Shown: positions 1-12,217 of the stretch, one piece after another
How the letters are laid out: every line of letters begins with the position of its first letter
Position numbering within the stretch: position 1 is the stretch's first letter
Source: Bin5 sp022827195
GTDB taxonomy: Bacteria > Chloroflexota > Anaerolineae > Caldilineales > Caldilineaceae
Assembly (NCBI GenBank): GCA_965208275.1
Contig: OZ242331.1
Coordinates: 124,001-188,000, forward strand
Reading direction: 5' to 3'
DNA: 64,000 nt
The notes under the pieces: model-generated
Database searches by the model: none
What the model was told of the DNA's origin: nothing
Seen by the model: only the letters and a program-made list of their open reading frames with translations
Made by a program: the position numbers and the translations under genes

Positions 1-2
1 TA

Positions 3-173
3 TTCGGCGGCGTCGGCGGCTACGCCGGCACGATCCTGGGCGCGCTGATCCTGAGTGTGCTCAACTCGATGCTCACCTTTCTCAACGTCGGCCAGGCGAT
101 CCAGCAGGTCGTCTACGGAGCCATCGTCCTGGCGCTCGCCTGGGGCTATGCCGGCCTGACCCGCAGACCGTAA
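3..173 (+). CDS. Sugar ABC transporter permease, C-terminal end (partial)
   Basis: The window opens inside a gene; only the last 56 codons are present, in the frame starting at base 3. The residues show the Gly-rich stretch FGGVGGYAGTILGALIL followed by a hydrophobic helix and the segment QQVVYGAIVLALAWGYAG, which is the typical last membrane segment of the ribose/xylose-type (BPD_transp_2, RbsC-like) inner-membrane permeases. Family knowledge says such permeases form the channel of a monosaccharide importer. Its substrate cannot be read from this fragment. It is followed by a long non-coding region, so it probably ends its own operon; the sugar-type enzymes from 1069 on may belong to the same catabolic theme, which is inference. 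Confidence 0.8.
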   Translation, partial: FGGVGGYAGTILGALILSVLNSMLTFLNVGQAIQQVVYGAIVLALAWGYAGLTRRP

Positions 174-1068
174 GGGCAGTTCTCAGCTACCTGTTTCGTA
201 GCTTCGAAGCCTGAATGTAAAGAGCTTGCTGAACTGAAGCCGAATGCAGTCCAACCTGACTCCTTCGTCTGAATTCGTGGCCTTTTTGGATCTGTCTGAT
301 AAGTTGGGAGAGTTGAAGCTCTTGGTTTTCCTGGGGAAGCGGCACAGAGAGAAATTCATGTCCAAGAGGTCCCAAACACTCCCAAATGCGCCCTCTAGTG
401 CTCCCCCTCCACCCAATTTTCCCAAAAATCCTGCAAGAGCTTCGGAAATGCGCTACACTGTACCTTACAACAGGAAGACGCGCCCGCGACCCCGATCGCG
501 CCCGCGTCCTTACCATACCGAAGAGTGTCTTTATCTCACGCGCAAAAGCACGCAACTGCGCACGTCCAATACGCCAGCAGCCCACTGCCCGCCATGCCCG
601 TAGAAGTGCCGCTATGTCCGCCCGAATCGCGCGAGAGACCGGCAAAAAGCGCGTCAAAACGCGTCATTTCGCGTCAAGAATATGCCCGGACGACACCGGA
701 CTTCAACCGGCCCGGCACGAGCCCATTTCCGCCAGCCCGGGGCGCCGGACAACCCCTCCGCGAAAAAAATTTCATTGCGACATTTGGGGACAATTGGGGA
801 CATTTGGGGACATATGTCCCACTTTCACGCCAAAACGAGGGGAATTCGGTCCCATGAGGCAAAGGCGCCGCATGAGCGCCTTTTCCGTATTGCAAGCATG
901 CAAATTGTGTGACCAACGGCCGCACGGGCCAGGATTGATCTGAAAGATTGAGAAAATCGGAACTCTCCGTTTCATAAGGACAGTCGTTGAGACTCTTGTC
1001 TTGCATAACCCGCCCTGGCGAAGTATGGAATGGACCGCTGACGCAAAGAGTCATAGCGAGGTGATCAG
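174..1068. other. Long non-coding stretch with degenerate repeats
   Basis: About 895 bases separate the permease end from the oxidoreductase at 1069. Several open frames cross it on both strands, but none has a credible ribosome binding site, a family motif or a plausible composition; they are Arg/Pro/Ser-rich. Two stretches look like loosely related direct copies (about 280-330 and 935-985): the minus strand reads FNSPNLSDRS in one and SDFLNLSDQS in the other. A 10-base tandem repeat and a palindrome lie at 781-820. Runs of TCCCAAA/TCCCCAAATG type occur in both halves in opposite orientation. It may be a decayed element or a regulatory/structural region; no function is assigned. Confidence 0.5.
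781..820. repeat. 10-bp tandem repeat ending in a palindrome
   Basis: Three consecutive units of the form CATTTGGGGA / CAATTGGGGA / CATTTGGGGA (781-810) run directly into CATATGTCCC. The junction gives the perfect 14-base palindrome GGGACATATGTCCC at 807-820. A 10-base period puts each unit on about the same face of the helix, as in operator arrays, but it could also be an iteron-like or mobile-element end. No protein known to bind it can be named. Confidence 0.7.
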
Positions 1069-2223
<1,155 letters not shown>

Positions 2224-2282
2224 CGGCCCTGGGTCGCACGGAGAACGAGTGAGAAACCAGGAACAATGAGGAGGTTTTCCCA

Positions 2283-3200
<918 letters not shown>

Positions 3201-3241
3201 CCGGGGTGGACAGTGGCCCCGTCAGCAGCTAGGAACAGCTT

Positions 3242-4141
3242 GTGACTCTTGAATCTGATATCCGCCAAATCATCGAGAGCAGCGGCGCGGAAATGGGCGT
3301 CAGCGCCCGACATCTGGAGTCCGACCGGCGGATCGAACTCGACGCCGGGCGCGTCTTTCCGATGTGCAGCGTGCTCAAGATCCCCGTTCTTGTGGAGGCC
3401 TTCCGCCAGATCGAAGAGGGCCGCTTTGCGCTCGACGATCGCTGGAAGCTGACCACCGCCGAAAAGAATCTGCCCAGCGGCATACTCGTCTTCTTCGAGG
3501 ACGGCCTGACGCCGACCGTGCTCGACCTGCTGACGCTGATGATCATCATCAGCGACAACACGGCCACCGACATGGTGATGCACCGGCTGGGAGAAGGCAG
3601 CGTCACGCGCACGATGCACAGCCTGGGCCTGACCGACATCCACGTGCCTATGACGATCCGGGAAATCTTTGACGACCTGCTGCCTTCCGGCGACCCGACG
3701 CAGGACATGCTCGCGCTGGCGACCGCGCCGCGCAACCGCGACGGTCGCTGCTACAGCCTGGGCGCCGACAACGACGTCGGCACACCGGCCGCGCTGACCG
3801 AGCTGCTGGCCCGCATCTGGCGCGGCGAGATCGTCAGCCGCGCCGCCTGCGACGCCATGTTGCGGATTCTGCTCAAACAGCAGCTCAACGACCGCCTGCC
3901 CCGCTACCTGCCGCCGGGGACGCGCTGCGCTCACAAGACCGGCACGCTGCCCGGCATCCGCAACGACAGCGGCATCATCTACGCCGGCGAGAACGCCCAC
4001 CTGGCCGTCACCGTCTTCTCCCACTGGGACGACGAGGCAGTGGCCGACGACCCGATCGCCAACAAAGAGACCCCCATCGCCATCGATTCCGCCTTTGGCC
4101 GCATTGGGCGGCTCCTCTACGACGCGTTCCAGGACTCCTGA
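3242..4141 (+). CDS. Serine hydrolase, class A beta-lactamase-like fold, cytoplasmic
   Basis: A 299-residue penicillin-recognising serine hydrolase. The three hallmark motifs are present with normal spacing: S-x-x-K as SVLK at residues 43-46, SDN at 104-106, and KTG at 232-234. The start is GTG at 3242 with AGGA about 8 bases upstream; no signal peptide is visible, which is unusual because beta-lactamases are exported. The Glu166-type omega-loop residue of true class A enzymes was not recognised. Lying between a sugar isomerase and a D-aminoacylase-like gene (9 bases downstream), it more likely hydrolyses an intracellular amide, ester or D-amino-acid derivative than a drug. That role is inference. 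Confidence 0.8.
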   Translation: MTLESDIRQIIESSGAEMGVSARHLESDRRIELDAGRVFPMCSVLKIPVLVEAFRQIEEGRFALDDRWKLTTAEKNLPSGILVFFEDGLTPTVLDLLTLMIIISDNTATDMVMHRLGEGSVTRTMHSLGLTDIHVPMTIREIFDDLLPSGDPTQDMLALATAPRNRDGRCYSLGADNDVGTPAALTELLARIWRGEIVSRAACDAMLRILLKQQLNDRLPRYLPPGTRCAHKTGTLPGIRNDSGIIYAGENAHLAVTVFSHWDDEAVADDPIANKETPIAIDSAFGRIGRLLYDAFQDS

Positions 4142-4150
4142 CAACATCCC

Positions 4151-5776
4151 ATGCCAAATTCCCCCACGCTCATCCGCAACGCCCGCATCGTCGACGGCAC
4201 CGGCAACCCCTGGCGTTACGGCGATCTGCTCCTGCAGGGAGACCGCATCGAGGCTGTCGCCCCGCCCGGCGCGGTCGACGCCGCACTGTGCGGGGAGGTG
4301 GTGGACGCCGCCGGTCTCGTAGCCAGCCCCGGCTTTATCGACATCCAGAGCCACTCGATCCTCACGCTGATGATCGACGGCCGCTGCCTCTCCAAGATCA
4401 CGCAGGGCGTGACGACGGAGATCATGGGCGAGGCCTGGACGCCGGCGCCAATCGCTGGCCGTCATACCGACGCGATGGCACACTCGATCTTGCCCATGCC
4501 AGTCAGCGCCGAGTGGACCGAAGCGATGAGGGGCTGGACCCGCTTCGGCGACTGGCTGCAGGCGGTGGAAGCTGCCGGCGTCTCGCCCAACGTGGGCTCG
4601 TTCCTGGGCGGCGGCACCCTGCGCCAGGTCGGCAAGGGCATGGAGATGGGTCGGCCCTCCCCCGATGAATTGGCGCTGATGCAGCGCACCATGGCCGAGG
4701 CCATGGAGGACGGCGCCTTCGGCGTCTCATACGCGCTTATCTACCCGCCCGACGCCTACACCGATACCGAAGAGCTTGTCGAAATCTGCAAGGTGGTGGG
4801 CCGCTGCCATGGCGTCTACATCACCCATTTGCGTTCGGAGGCAGTGCGCTTCTTCGAGGCGCTGGAGGAGGCGCTGACCATAGGCCGCCGCGCCGACCTG
4901 CCGGTGGAGATCTATCATCTGAAGGCGTCGGGGACCGCCAACTGGCACAAAATGCCCTCGGTGGTCGCCCGTATCGAGGAGGCGCGCGCGCAGGGATTGG
5001 ACATAACTGCAGACATGTATCCCTACGACGCGTCGGGCACCGGGCTGTCCTCTCTACTGCCGACCTGGACCGCGGCAGATGGCGACTTCTTCCGCAATCT
5101 GGAGGATGCGGACACGCGCGCACGCGTGCGCGCGGAGGTGCTGGAGGAAGGCGGCGCGCAGGGAAAGCTGTATACGCGCGGCGGCGCAGCCGGTGTCTTG
5201 CCGGTGGGCTTTGAAAAGGCGGAGAACAAGCGCTACGTGGGGATGAACCTGGCGCAGATCGCAGCAGAACGCGGGCAGGACTGGATGGACTGCGTCATCG
5301 ACCTGCTCCGCTCGGAAGGACAGCGTATCGGCACGATCTTCCTTTCGATCAGCGAGGACAACTTGCGCGCCCAGCTGCCGCTGCCCTGGATAAAGATTTC
5401 AAGCGACGCGGCCGGCCTCGACCCGGCCTGGGCCGCCGACCTCGGTCCTACCCACCCGCGCGCCTACGGCACATACCCGCGCGTGCTGGGTAAATATGTG
5501 CGCGAGGAGCGGCTGCTCACACTGGAGGATGCAGTGCGCAAGATGACGGGCGCCGTCGCCGACCGACTGGGCCTGCGCAAGAGGGGACATCTGCGCGCCG
5601 GCTTCTACGCCGACGTCGTGCTCTTCGATCCGCAGACGGTTGCCGACCGCGCCACCTTCGCCGATTCGCACCGGCTTTCGGTCGGCGTGCACGATGTGTG
5701 GGTCAACGGCGAGCGCGTGCTGCGCGACGGCGAACACACGGGCGCGACCCCGGGGCGGTTCGTAAGAAGGGATTGA
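4151..5776 (+). CDS. D-aminoacylase-type amidohydrolase
   Basis: A 541-residue metal-dependent amidohydrolase of the N-acyl-D-amino-acid deacylase group. The N-terminal beta-sandwich strand LIRNARIVDGTGNP leads into the barrel, and later ligands are visible as the His of ITHLRSEA and of EIYHLKASG, the latter a hallmark of this group. The end carries the usual HLRAGFYADVVLFDP composite domain. Oddities: the first metal motif reads FIDIQSHS, so the first His of the usual D-x-H-x-H is Gln, and the Cys region of true D-aminoacylase reads GVTTEIMGEAW. It follows the serine hydrolase by 9 bases and very likely shares its transcript. Substrate specificity cannot be predicted; dihydroorotase-like or other N-acyl targets remain possible. 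Confidence 0.85.
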   Translation: MPNSPTLIRNARIVDGTGNPWRYGDLLLQGDRIEAVAPPGAVDAALCGEVVDAAGLVASPGFIDIQSHSILTLMIDGRCLSKITQGVTTEIMGEAWTPAPIAGRHTDAMAHSILPMPVSAEWTEAMRGWTRFGDWLQAVEAAGVSPNVGSFLGGGTLRQVGKGMEMGRPSPDELALMQRTMAEAMEDGAFGVSYALIYPPDAYTDTEELVEICKVVGRCHGVYITHLRSEAVRFFEALEEALTIGRRADLPVEIYHLKASGTANWHKMPSVVARIEEARAQGLDITADMYPYDASGTGLSSLLPTWTAADGDFFRNLEDADTRARVRAEVLEEGGAQGKLYTRGGAAGVLPVGFEKAENKRYVGMNLAQIAAERGQDWMDCVIDLLRSEGQRIGTIFLSISEDNLRAQLPLPWIKISSDAAGLDPAWAADLGPTHPRAYGTYPRVLGKYVREERLLTLEDAVRKMTGAVADRLGLRKRGHLRAGFYADVVLFDPQTVADRATFADSHRLSVGVHDVWVNGERVLRDGEHTGATPGRFVRRD

Positions 5777-5797
5777 AGCTGCCGCAGATGTTAAGGG

Positions 5798-6361
5798 CTA
5801 TTGATCGAGATCAGCCAGGTTGCGGGTGGCGCTAATGCTGCCCAGCTCCTCGTCCAGCTTCAACCGGTGGAGTTCCATGCGCCAGATGGGGAGCGTGATG
5901 TTGAGGTCGGCAATGCGGCGGTTGAGGTCGGCGATCTGCTCCTCCCAGCCGCGCAGCGTCCGGATCCAGCCGCTTTCGAGCGCCGCCGCGTCGTTCCCGG
6001 GTGCGCCTGCCCGGGCGCGCGTCAGCGTCCACTGGCGTCGCATCGCCGTGCGCAGCGCCTCGATCTCACTCTGTAGCGCCTTGCGGTCGCCTATCCAGCC
6101 CGGCGTCAGATCGTTGTCCTTCAGCAGCTTGTTGGCCATGCGCATATCGGACGGCTCGTTGGGGTTCTCGTTGAGCCGCAGGGGCCGGCCCGAGCCGGGC
6201 AGATTGTCAAAGGCCCCCTTGGACGCTGCCTCATCAAGCTGCTCGCTGATCAGGTCCTGCCATTCATTCAGCCCGCGCGGCCGCGCCCGCCGCCTCGGAA
6301 CAGCCCCGGCCGTTTCCGATGACACATTGTCAATAGTTTGTCGCTTGTCTTTTCTGGTCAT
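5798..6361 (-). CDS. DUF1992 (DnaJ-homologue C28-like) protein
   Basis: A 187-residue protein with the conserved DUF1992 block: EWQDLISEQLDEA, FDNLPGSGRPL and ANKLLKDNDLTPGWI (residues about 30-85), followed by a long charged helical region likely to form a coiled coil. The family is widespread in bacteria and is related to the conserved part of DNAJC28; its biochemical role is not established. The gene is convergent with the amidohydrolase (21-base gap) and divergent from the CPBP protease gene at 6462, so the 100-base gap to the latter must hold promoters for both. Confidence 0.9.
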   Translation of the reverse strand: MTRKDKRQTIDNVSSETAGAVPRRRARPRGLNEWQDLISEQLDEAASKGAFDNLPGSGRPLRLNENPNEPSDMRMANKLLKDNDLTPGWIGDRKALQSEIEALRTAMRRQWTLTRARAGAPGNDAAALESGWIRTLRGWEEQIADLNRRIADLNITLPIWRMELHRLKLDEELGSISATRNLADLDQ

Positions 6362-6461
6362 CCCTCACCCGGCCTTTGCTTCAGCGTATGTGAATCCTAT
6401 CACAAATGGCACTCCCCGCCGAAATTGTGGCACAGCGCGATTCATCAAAGGAGAGAGACAA

Positions 6462-7436
6462 ATGCTGACGATAGCCCGTGTAGTCTGGAATCCCGCCGAC
6501 AGTAGGCTCCGGGCGTTCTGGCGCGTGACGATACACTTCGTCGTGATCGTCGTCGGACTGCTGCTTACTTCGGCTATACTGCGCCTTCTCTTGTCGGGCG
6601 GCGAAGGTGGCGGCGATAGCGGCACAGACCCTCTCAAGTCCATGGTCGCTCTGGTAATCACCGGCCTGATCTATGTCGTCGTTACAATCGTCGCCGCCAG
6701 ACTGCTGGATCGCCGCAAGTTTAGTGACTATGGCCTGCTCTGGAACACCCAGTGGCGCCGGGATCTGCTTTTCGGCCTGATGCTTGGCGGCCTCCTGATG
6801 GGCGGAATCTTTGTCATAGAGCTGGCAATGGGATGGATCACGATTGAAGGCATCTTCTTCACTCTCCTTCCATTTCCTTTCGCCGCCGCCTTCCTCTTCT
6901 TCCTGTTTCAGATGGCGATGGTTGGCACCTACGAGGAGCTCGTGTTCCGCGGCTATCAGATGAAGAACATCGCCGAAGGGCTCAACTTCAGCCCGCTCAA
7001 AGGAAGAACGGCGCTGTTCCTGGCGTGGATTCTCTCCTCCGTCGCCTTCGGTCTGATTCACGCCTTCAACCCAGGTGCGACCCTGTCCACGACCATCAGA
7101 ATCACTTTGGCAGGGGTCTTCCTGGCATTGCCCTTCCTTTTGACCGGCGAATTGGCCCTCTCCGTCGGGGTCCATATCGCCTGGAACTTCTTTCAGGGCA
7201 ACGTATTTGGCTTTCCGGTCAGCGGTCTGACGATGTTTCGGACCACGATCTTCAATACGGTTCAGGGCGGCCCCGAACTGTGGACAGGCGGCGACTTTGG
7301 GCCGGAGGCAGGGCTGTTGGGCTTAATTGCCATCATAGCCGGCTCCCTGGCCATGCTCTGGTGGGTGAAACGCACTCGCGGCGGGCTCAGAATCTCGTAC
7401 TCCCTCGCTGAGTACCGGCGAGACCCTGCAAGCTGA
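6462..7436 (+). CDS. CPBP family intramembrane metalloprotease, copy 1
   Basis: A 324-residue multi-pass membrane protein of the CPBP (CAAX protease and bacteriocin-processing) family. The motifs are the Glu pair in TYEELVFRGY, the His in FGLIHAFNPG and the C-terminal motif HIAWNFFQGNVFGFP. The open frame extends upstream to 5820, but that part is antisense to the DUF1992 gene; the ATG at 6462 behind AAGGAGAG is the real start. About eight hydrophobic segments are visible. It lies 98 bases before a paralogue of the same architecture, so the pair arose by tandem duplication. Bacterial members act in protein processing or bacteriocin self-immunity; the substrate here is unknown. Confidence 0.9.
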   Translation: MLTIARVVWNPADSRLRAFWRVTIHFVVIVVGLLLTSAILRLLLSGGEGGGDSGTDPLKSMVALVITGLIYVVVTIVAARLLDRRKFSDYGLLWNTQWRRDLLFGLMLGGLLMGGIFVIELAMGWITIEGIFFTLLPFPFAAAFLFFLFQMAMVGTYEELVFRGYQMKNIAEGLNFSPLKGRTALFLAWILSSVAFGLIHAFNPGATLSTTIRITLAGVFLALPFLLTGELALSVGVHIAWNFFQGNVFGFPVSGLTMFRTTIFNTVQGGPELWTGGDFGPEAGLLGLIAIIAGSLAMLWWVKRTRGGLRISYSLAEYRRDPAS

Positions 7437-7534
7437 CGCGCCGGATACAGCGGATAGAATAATCTTGTCGAGTCCTGCCGCTGCGGGGGCAACGAGCAGG
7501 AATGGTACGGCTCGCCAGCGTGTAAAGGCCGAAG

Positions 7535-8548
7535 ATGAACCTCATTTCTCAACTGTTCTGGAGTTCCGATGACAGGCGGCCGCGCACGCTCTGGCGGCTG
7601 GTCCTGTTCGCGCTCCTGCTTGCCGCTACCATGCTGGCGGTGAACTCGCTGCTCGCCGATGTATTTGGCACAGACCTGGAATCTGCGATGGGCGAACTCG
7701 GCCTGTTCACCGAATGGAGGCTTGCCCGCTACCTGCTGCAGATGGCGCTGGGCCTGCTGGCGGTTGTGTTGCCCACCCTGTTCGCGGCCCGATTCTTCGA
7801 CCGGCGGCCAGTTTCCGATCTTGGTCTGCAGTTGACGGCCGTCTGGTGGCGGGATCTCTGCTTCGGCCTGCTGCTGGGAGCGCTGCTCATGTTCCTGGTC
7901 TTCATTGTCGAATTGGCGCTGGGCTGGATTACAATTGCAAATACCTTTTCTACTCGTTCGTCGCAGTCATTCTGGGTTGCTCTCGTTTCGCCCTTGACGC
8001 TGTTCCTGGCGGTGGGCATTTACGAGGAGCTGGTGGTCCGCGGCTATCTGTTGAAGAACCTGGCCGAGGGCCTCAGCTTTGGCCCACTGGCTGGCAAGGT
8101 CGGGATGCTGCTGGCGCTGCTGATCTCCTCAGTAACGTTCGGACTGGCCCATGCCGGCAATCCGAATGCGTCGGCAGTCAGCAATTTCTATCTCTTCCTG
8201 GCTGGCCTGTTGCTGGGGCTGCCCTTTGTCCTGACCGATGAGCTGGCGATTCCAATTGGCCTGCACATTACGTGGAACTTCTTCCAGGGCAACGTCTTCG
8301 GCTTTCCGGTCAGTGGGACGTCGGCCAATCAGACGACCTTCATCGCGGTGGAGCAGGGCGGCCCGGTACTGTGGACTGGCGGCGTCTTCGGGCCGGAGGC
8401 CGGGCTGATTGGCGTTTTCGCTATAGTTGTCGGCTCATTGCTGATCATCTGGTGGGTGAAGCGGACGCGCGGCAAGGTTGCGTTCTGTTCGTCGGTCGCC
8501 GAGTATCAACCCCGAATCTCTGTCCCTGCCGGGACTGCCGAGCACTGA
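7535..8548 (+). CDS. CPBP family intramembrane metalloprotease, copy 2
   Basis: A 337-residue paralogue of the preceding gene. It has the same catalytic layout: IYEELVVRGYLLKN, FGLAHAGNPN and HITWNFFQGNVFGFPVSG, and the same ending with GPEAGL and WWVKRTRG. Eight or so membrane helices are evident. The ATG at 7535 has only a weak upstream AAGG. Its stop codon TGA overlaps a possible ATG of the next frame (ATGA at 8547-8550), but argH more probably starts at 8590. Similarity between the two copies is high at the active-site helices and low in the N-terminal third, suggesting an old duplication with divergent specificity. Confidence 0.9.
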   Translation: MNLISQLFWSSDDRRPRTLWRLVLFALLLAATMLAVNSLLADVFGTDLESAMGELGLFTEWRLARYLLQMALGLLAVVLPTLFAARFFDRRPVSDLGLQLTAVWWRDLCFGLLLGALLMFLVFIVELALGWITIANTFSTRSSQSFWVALVSPLTLFLAVGIYEELVVRGYLLKNLAEGLSFGPLAGKVGMLLALLISSVTFGLAHAGNPNASAVSNFYLFLAGLLLGLPFVLTDELAIPIGLHITWNFFQGNVFGFPVSGTSANQTTFIAVEQGGPVLWTGGVFGPEAGLIGVFAIVVGSLLIIWWVKRTRGKVAFCSSVAEYQPRISVPAGTAEH

Positions 8549-8589
8549 TGCCGGGCCGGATGGATGAGGCAGTTGGGAGAAAGGCTAAA

Positions 8590-9966
<1,377 letters not shown>

Positions 9967-10021
9967 ACTTTCCCGTTTCCGGACCGAGCTTGGCGAATCG
10001 GTTCCCGCGCGTAATTCTGAA

Positions 10022-10050
10022 TTGACAAAGAGTTTGGCCGTTGTTAGAAT
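10022..10050 (+). promoter_or_regulatory. Sigma-70 type promoter for the oligopeptide ATPase genes
   Basis: A consensus -35 TTGACA at 10022-10027 and a -10 TAGAAT at 10045-10050 are separated by exactly 17 bases. The gene at 10108 starts about 50 bases downstream of the expected transcription start. It lies in the 141-base gap after argH, so the two ATPase genes are probably transcribed independently of argH. Confidence 0.75.
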
Positions 10051-10107
10051 AGCACATCCATTACGCTCAATCGAGAGCAGCGACATTGGAATAGGAAAGA
10101 GAGAGTC

Positions 10108-11130
10108 ATGGCCAACCTGATTGAAGTCAGCAATCTCCAGACGCAATTCTTCACCCAGGATGGAATCGTCCACGCGGTCAACGGCATCAGCTATGAGGTC
10201 GCCGAGGGCGAGACGGTCGCGATCGTAGGCGAATCGGGCAGCGGCAAAAGTGTCGGCGTCATGTCCCTGATCCGGCTGATCCCTGAACCGCCGGGGAAGA
10301 TCGTCAACGGGGAAGTGAATTTCGACGGCCAGGACCTGCTGCAGCTCAACGAAGAAGAGTTGCGCCAGATTCGCGGCAACCGCATCGCGATGATCTTCCA
10401 GGACCCGATGACGTCACTCAACCCCGTGTTGACCATCGGCCGCCAGATCACCGAAGCGCTTGAACTGCATCTGAACATGAACCGCGAGGAAAGCCGCGCA
10501 AGGGCTGTCGAGCTGCTGGAGCTGGTCGGCATTCCCGATGCCTCGGCCAGGCTGGACGACTACCCGCACCAGTTCTCCGGCGGCATGCGTCAGCGCGTGA
10601 TGATCGCGATGGGCCTCAGCTGCAACCCGCAGCTGCTCATCGCCGACGAGCCGACAACCGCGCTCGACGTTACGATTCAGGCCCAGATCGTCGACCTTGT
10701 GCGGCGGCTCCAGAGCGAGCTGGGCATGGCCATTATCTGGATTACCCACGACCTTGGCGTTGTCGCCGGCATGGCCGACCGCGTGCTGGTGATGTATGCC
10801 GGTTTCATCGTCGAAGAGGGCCCGGTCGACGTTATCTACGGCCACCCCCGACATCCCTATACGCTTGGCCTGCTGCGTTCGATTCCGCGGCTGGACCTTG
10901 GCAGACAGCGGCGGCTGATCCCGATCGAAGGCCTGCCGCCCGATCTGCTAGACCCGCCGCAGAGTTGTCCGTTTGCGCCGCGCTGCCCATTCGTTATCGA
11001 CAAATGCCACGAAGAGAACCCGCCCCTGACAGCGATCGATGCCGTGCGCAAGACAGCCTGCTGGGTCGACCTGTCCGAAGTCGAAATCTATGATACGAGC
11101 GCCGATGAACAGGTGGAGGCCGTCGCATGA
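10108..11130 (+). CDS. Oligopeptide/dipeptide ABC transporter ATPase (OppD/DppD type)
   Basis: A 340-residue ATPase that powers peptide or nickel-type uptake at the inner face of the membrane. Walker A is GESGSGKS (residues about 38-45), the signature is FSGGMRQR, Walker B is LLIADEPTTALD, and the C-terminal oligo_HPY region holds the Cys cluster CPFAPRCPFVIDKC that is typical of OppD/DppD. The start has AGGAAAGAGAGAG just upstream. The last codons overlap the next gene by four bases (ATGA), showing translational coupling with the OppF-type partner. No permease genes are adjacent; matching permeases lie at 41264-43249. Confidence 0.95.
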   Translation: MANLIEVSNLQTQFFTQDGIVHAVNGISYEVAEGETVAIVGESGSGKSVGVMSLIRLIPEPPGKIVNGEVNFDGQDLLQLNEEELRQIRGNRIAMIFQDPMTSLNPVLTIGRQITEALELHLNMNREESRARAVELLELVGIPDASARLDDYPHQFSGGMRQRVMIAMGLSCNPQLLIADEPTTALDVTIQAQIVDLVRRLQSELGMAIIWITHDLGVVAGMADRVLVMYAGFIVEEGPVDVIYGHPRHPYTLGLLRSIPRLDLGRQRRLIPIEGLPPDLLDPPQSCPFAPRCPFVIDKCHEENPPLTAIDAVRKTACWVDLSEVEIYDTSADEQVEAVA

Positions 11131-12209
11131 CCAATCAGAATTCTGGCAACGGAGAAGTCGCGGCTGCACAGGAAACAGGCCAGGGCGATGTGCTGTTGAG
11201 TGTGCAGGAGTTGAAGATGCACTTTCCGATCACCCGCGGCATCATTCTGCAGCGGCAGGTCGGGAGCATCAAGGCCGTTGACGGCATCAACTTTGAACTG
11301 ATGCGCGGCGAAACGCTCGGCTTGGTCGGAGAGTCCGGTTGCGGTAAGTCCACGACCGGGCGCGCCATCCTGCAGCTCTACGAACCGACCGCCGGAGAGG
11401 TGATCTTCGAAGGACAGGACCTCACGAAGATCAACAGCGGCGACCTGCGCCGCATGCGCCGCCGCATGCAGATGATCTTTCAGGACCCCTACGCTTCGCT
11501 CAACCCGCGCATGACCGTCGGCAGCATCGTCGGCGAGCCGCTCGAAGTCCACAAAATTGGCGGCAACCGGCGCGAACAGCAGCAGCGTGTGCAGGAGCTT
11601 CTGGAAATTGTCGGCCTGAATCCATACTTTATCAACCGCTATCCCCACGAGTTTTCCGGTGGTCAGCGGCAGCGCATCGGCGTCGCACGCGCCCTGGCGG
11701 TGAACCCGTCGTTTATCGTCTGCGACGAGCCGATTTCAGCCCTGGATGTCTCGATTCAGGCGCAGGTCATCAACCTGCTCGAGGACCTGCAGAACGATCT
11801 TGGTTTAACCTATCTCTTCATCGCCCATGACCTTTCGGTCGTGCGCCACATCTCCGACCGCATCGCGGTCATGTACCTGGGCAAGATCGTCGAGTTGGCC
11901 GGCCGCGAGGAGCTGTACGAAAATCCGATGCACCCATACACGCAGGCACTCCTCTCCGCCGTGCCGATTCCCGACCCGCAGGTCGAAAAGAAACGGCAGC
12001 GCATTATCCTCGAAGGTGATGTGCCCAGTCCGGCGGAGCCGCCCACCGGCTGCAACTTCAACACGCGCTGCCCGCAGGTCATGGACGTCTGCCACCAGTA
12101 CGAACCTGCTTTCACCAACCTCGGCGACGGGCACCACGTCGCCTGCTTCCTCTACGACCAAGTGGAAGCCCTTGACGAAAAAGGCAATCGCGTCGCCGCC
12201 GCGGCATAA
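11127..12209 (+). CDS. Oligopeptide/dipeptide ABC transporter ATPase (OppF/DppF type)
   Basis: A 360-residue partner ATPase of the preceding gene. Walker A is GESGCGKST, the signature FSGGQRQRIGVARAL, Walker B FIVCDEPISALDVS, with the switch His in YLFIAHDLSVV. The oligo_HPY tail has the Cys pattern CNFNTRCPQVMDVC. The first ~20 residues are a variable linker (Gln/Asn/Gly-rich). The ATG overlaps the upstream stop. Downstream there is a weak hairpin (12218-12248), then the remains of a peptide-binding protein gene, which suggests this was once a fuller transporter operon. Confidence 0.95.
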   Translation: MTNQNSGNGEVAAAQETGQGDVLLSVQELKMHFPITRGIILQRQVGSIKAVDGINFELMRGETLGLVGESGCGKSTTGRAILQLYEPTAGEVIFEGQDLTKINSGDLRRMRRRMQMIFQDPYASLNPRMTVGSIVGEPLEVHKIGGNRREQQQRVQELLEIVGLNPYFINRYPHEFSGGQRQRIGVARALAVNPSFIVCDEPISALDVSIQAQVINLLEDLQNDLGLTYLFIAHDLSVVRHISDRIAVMYLGKIVELAGREELYENPMHPYTQALLSAVPIPDPQVEKKRQRIILEGDVPSPAEPPTGCNFNTRCPQVMDVCHQYEPAFTNLGDGHHVACFLYDQVEALDEKGNRVAAAA

Positions 12210-12217
12210 GACACTTG

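Noticed and set aside
244..943. Several short open frames in the gap before 1069
   Set aside because: They overlap each other in different frames, are Arg/Pro/Ser-rich, have no motifs and no ribosome binding sites.
3242..4141. Antibiotic resistance gene
   Set aside because: Beta-lactamase-like motifs exist but there is no signal peptide, no recognised omega-loop Glu and no resistance context.
5820..6461. N-terminal extension of the CPBP protease frame
   Set aside because: It is antisense to the DUF1992 gene; a good Shine-Dalgarno and normal start are found at 6462.
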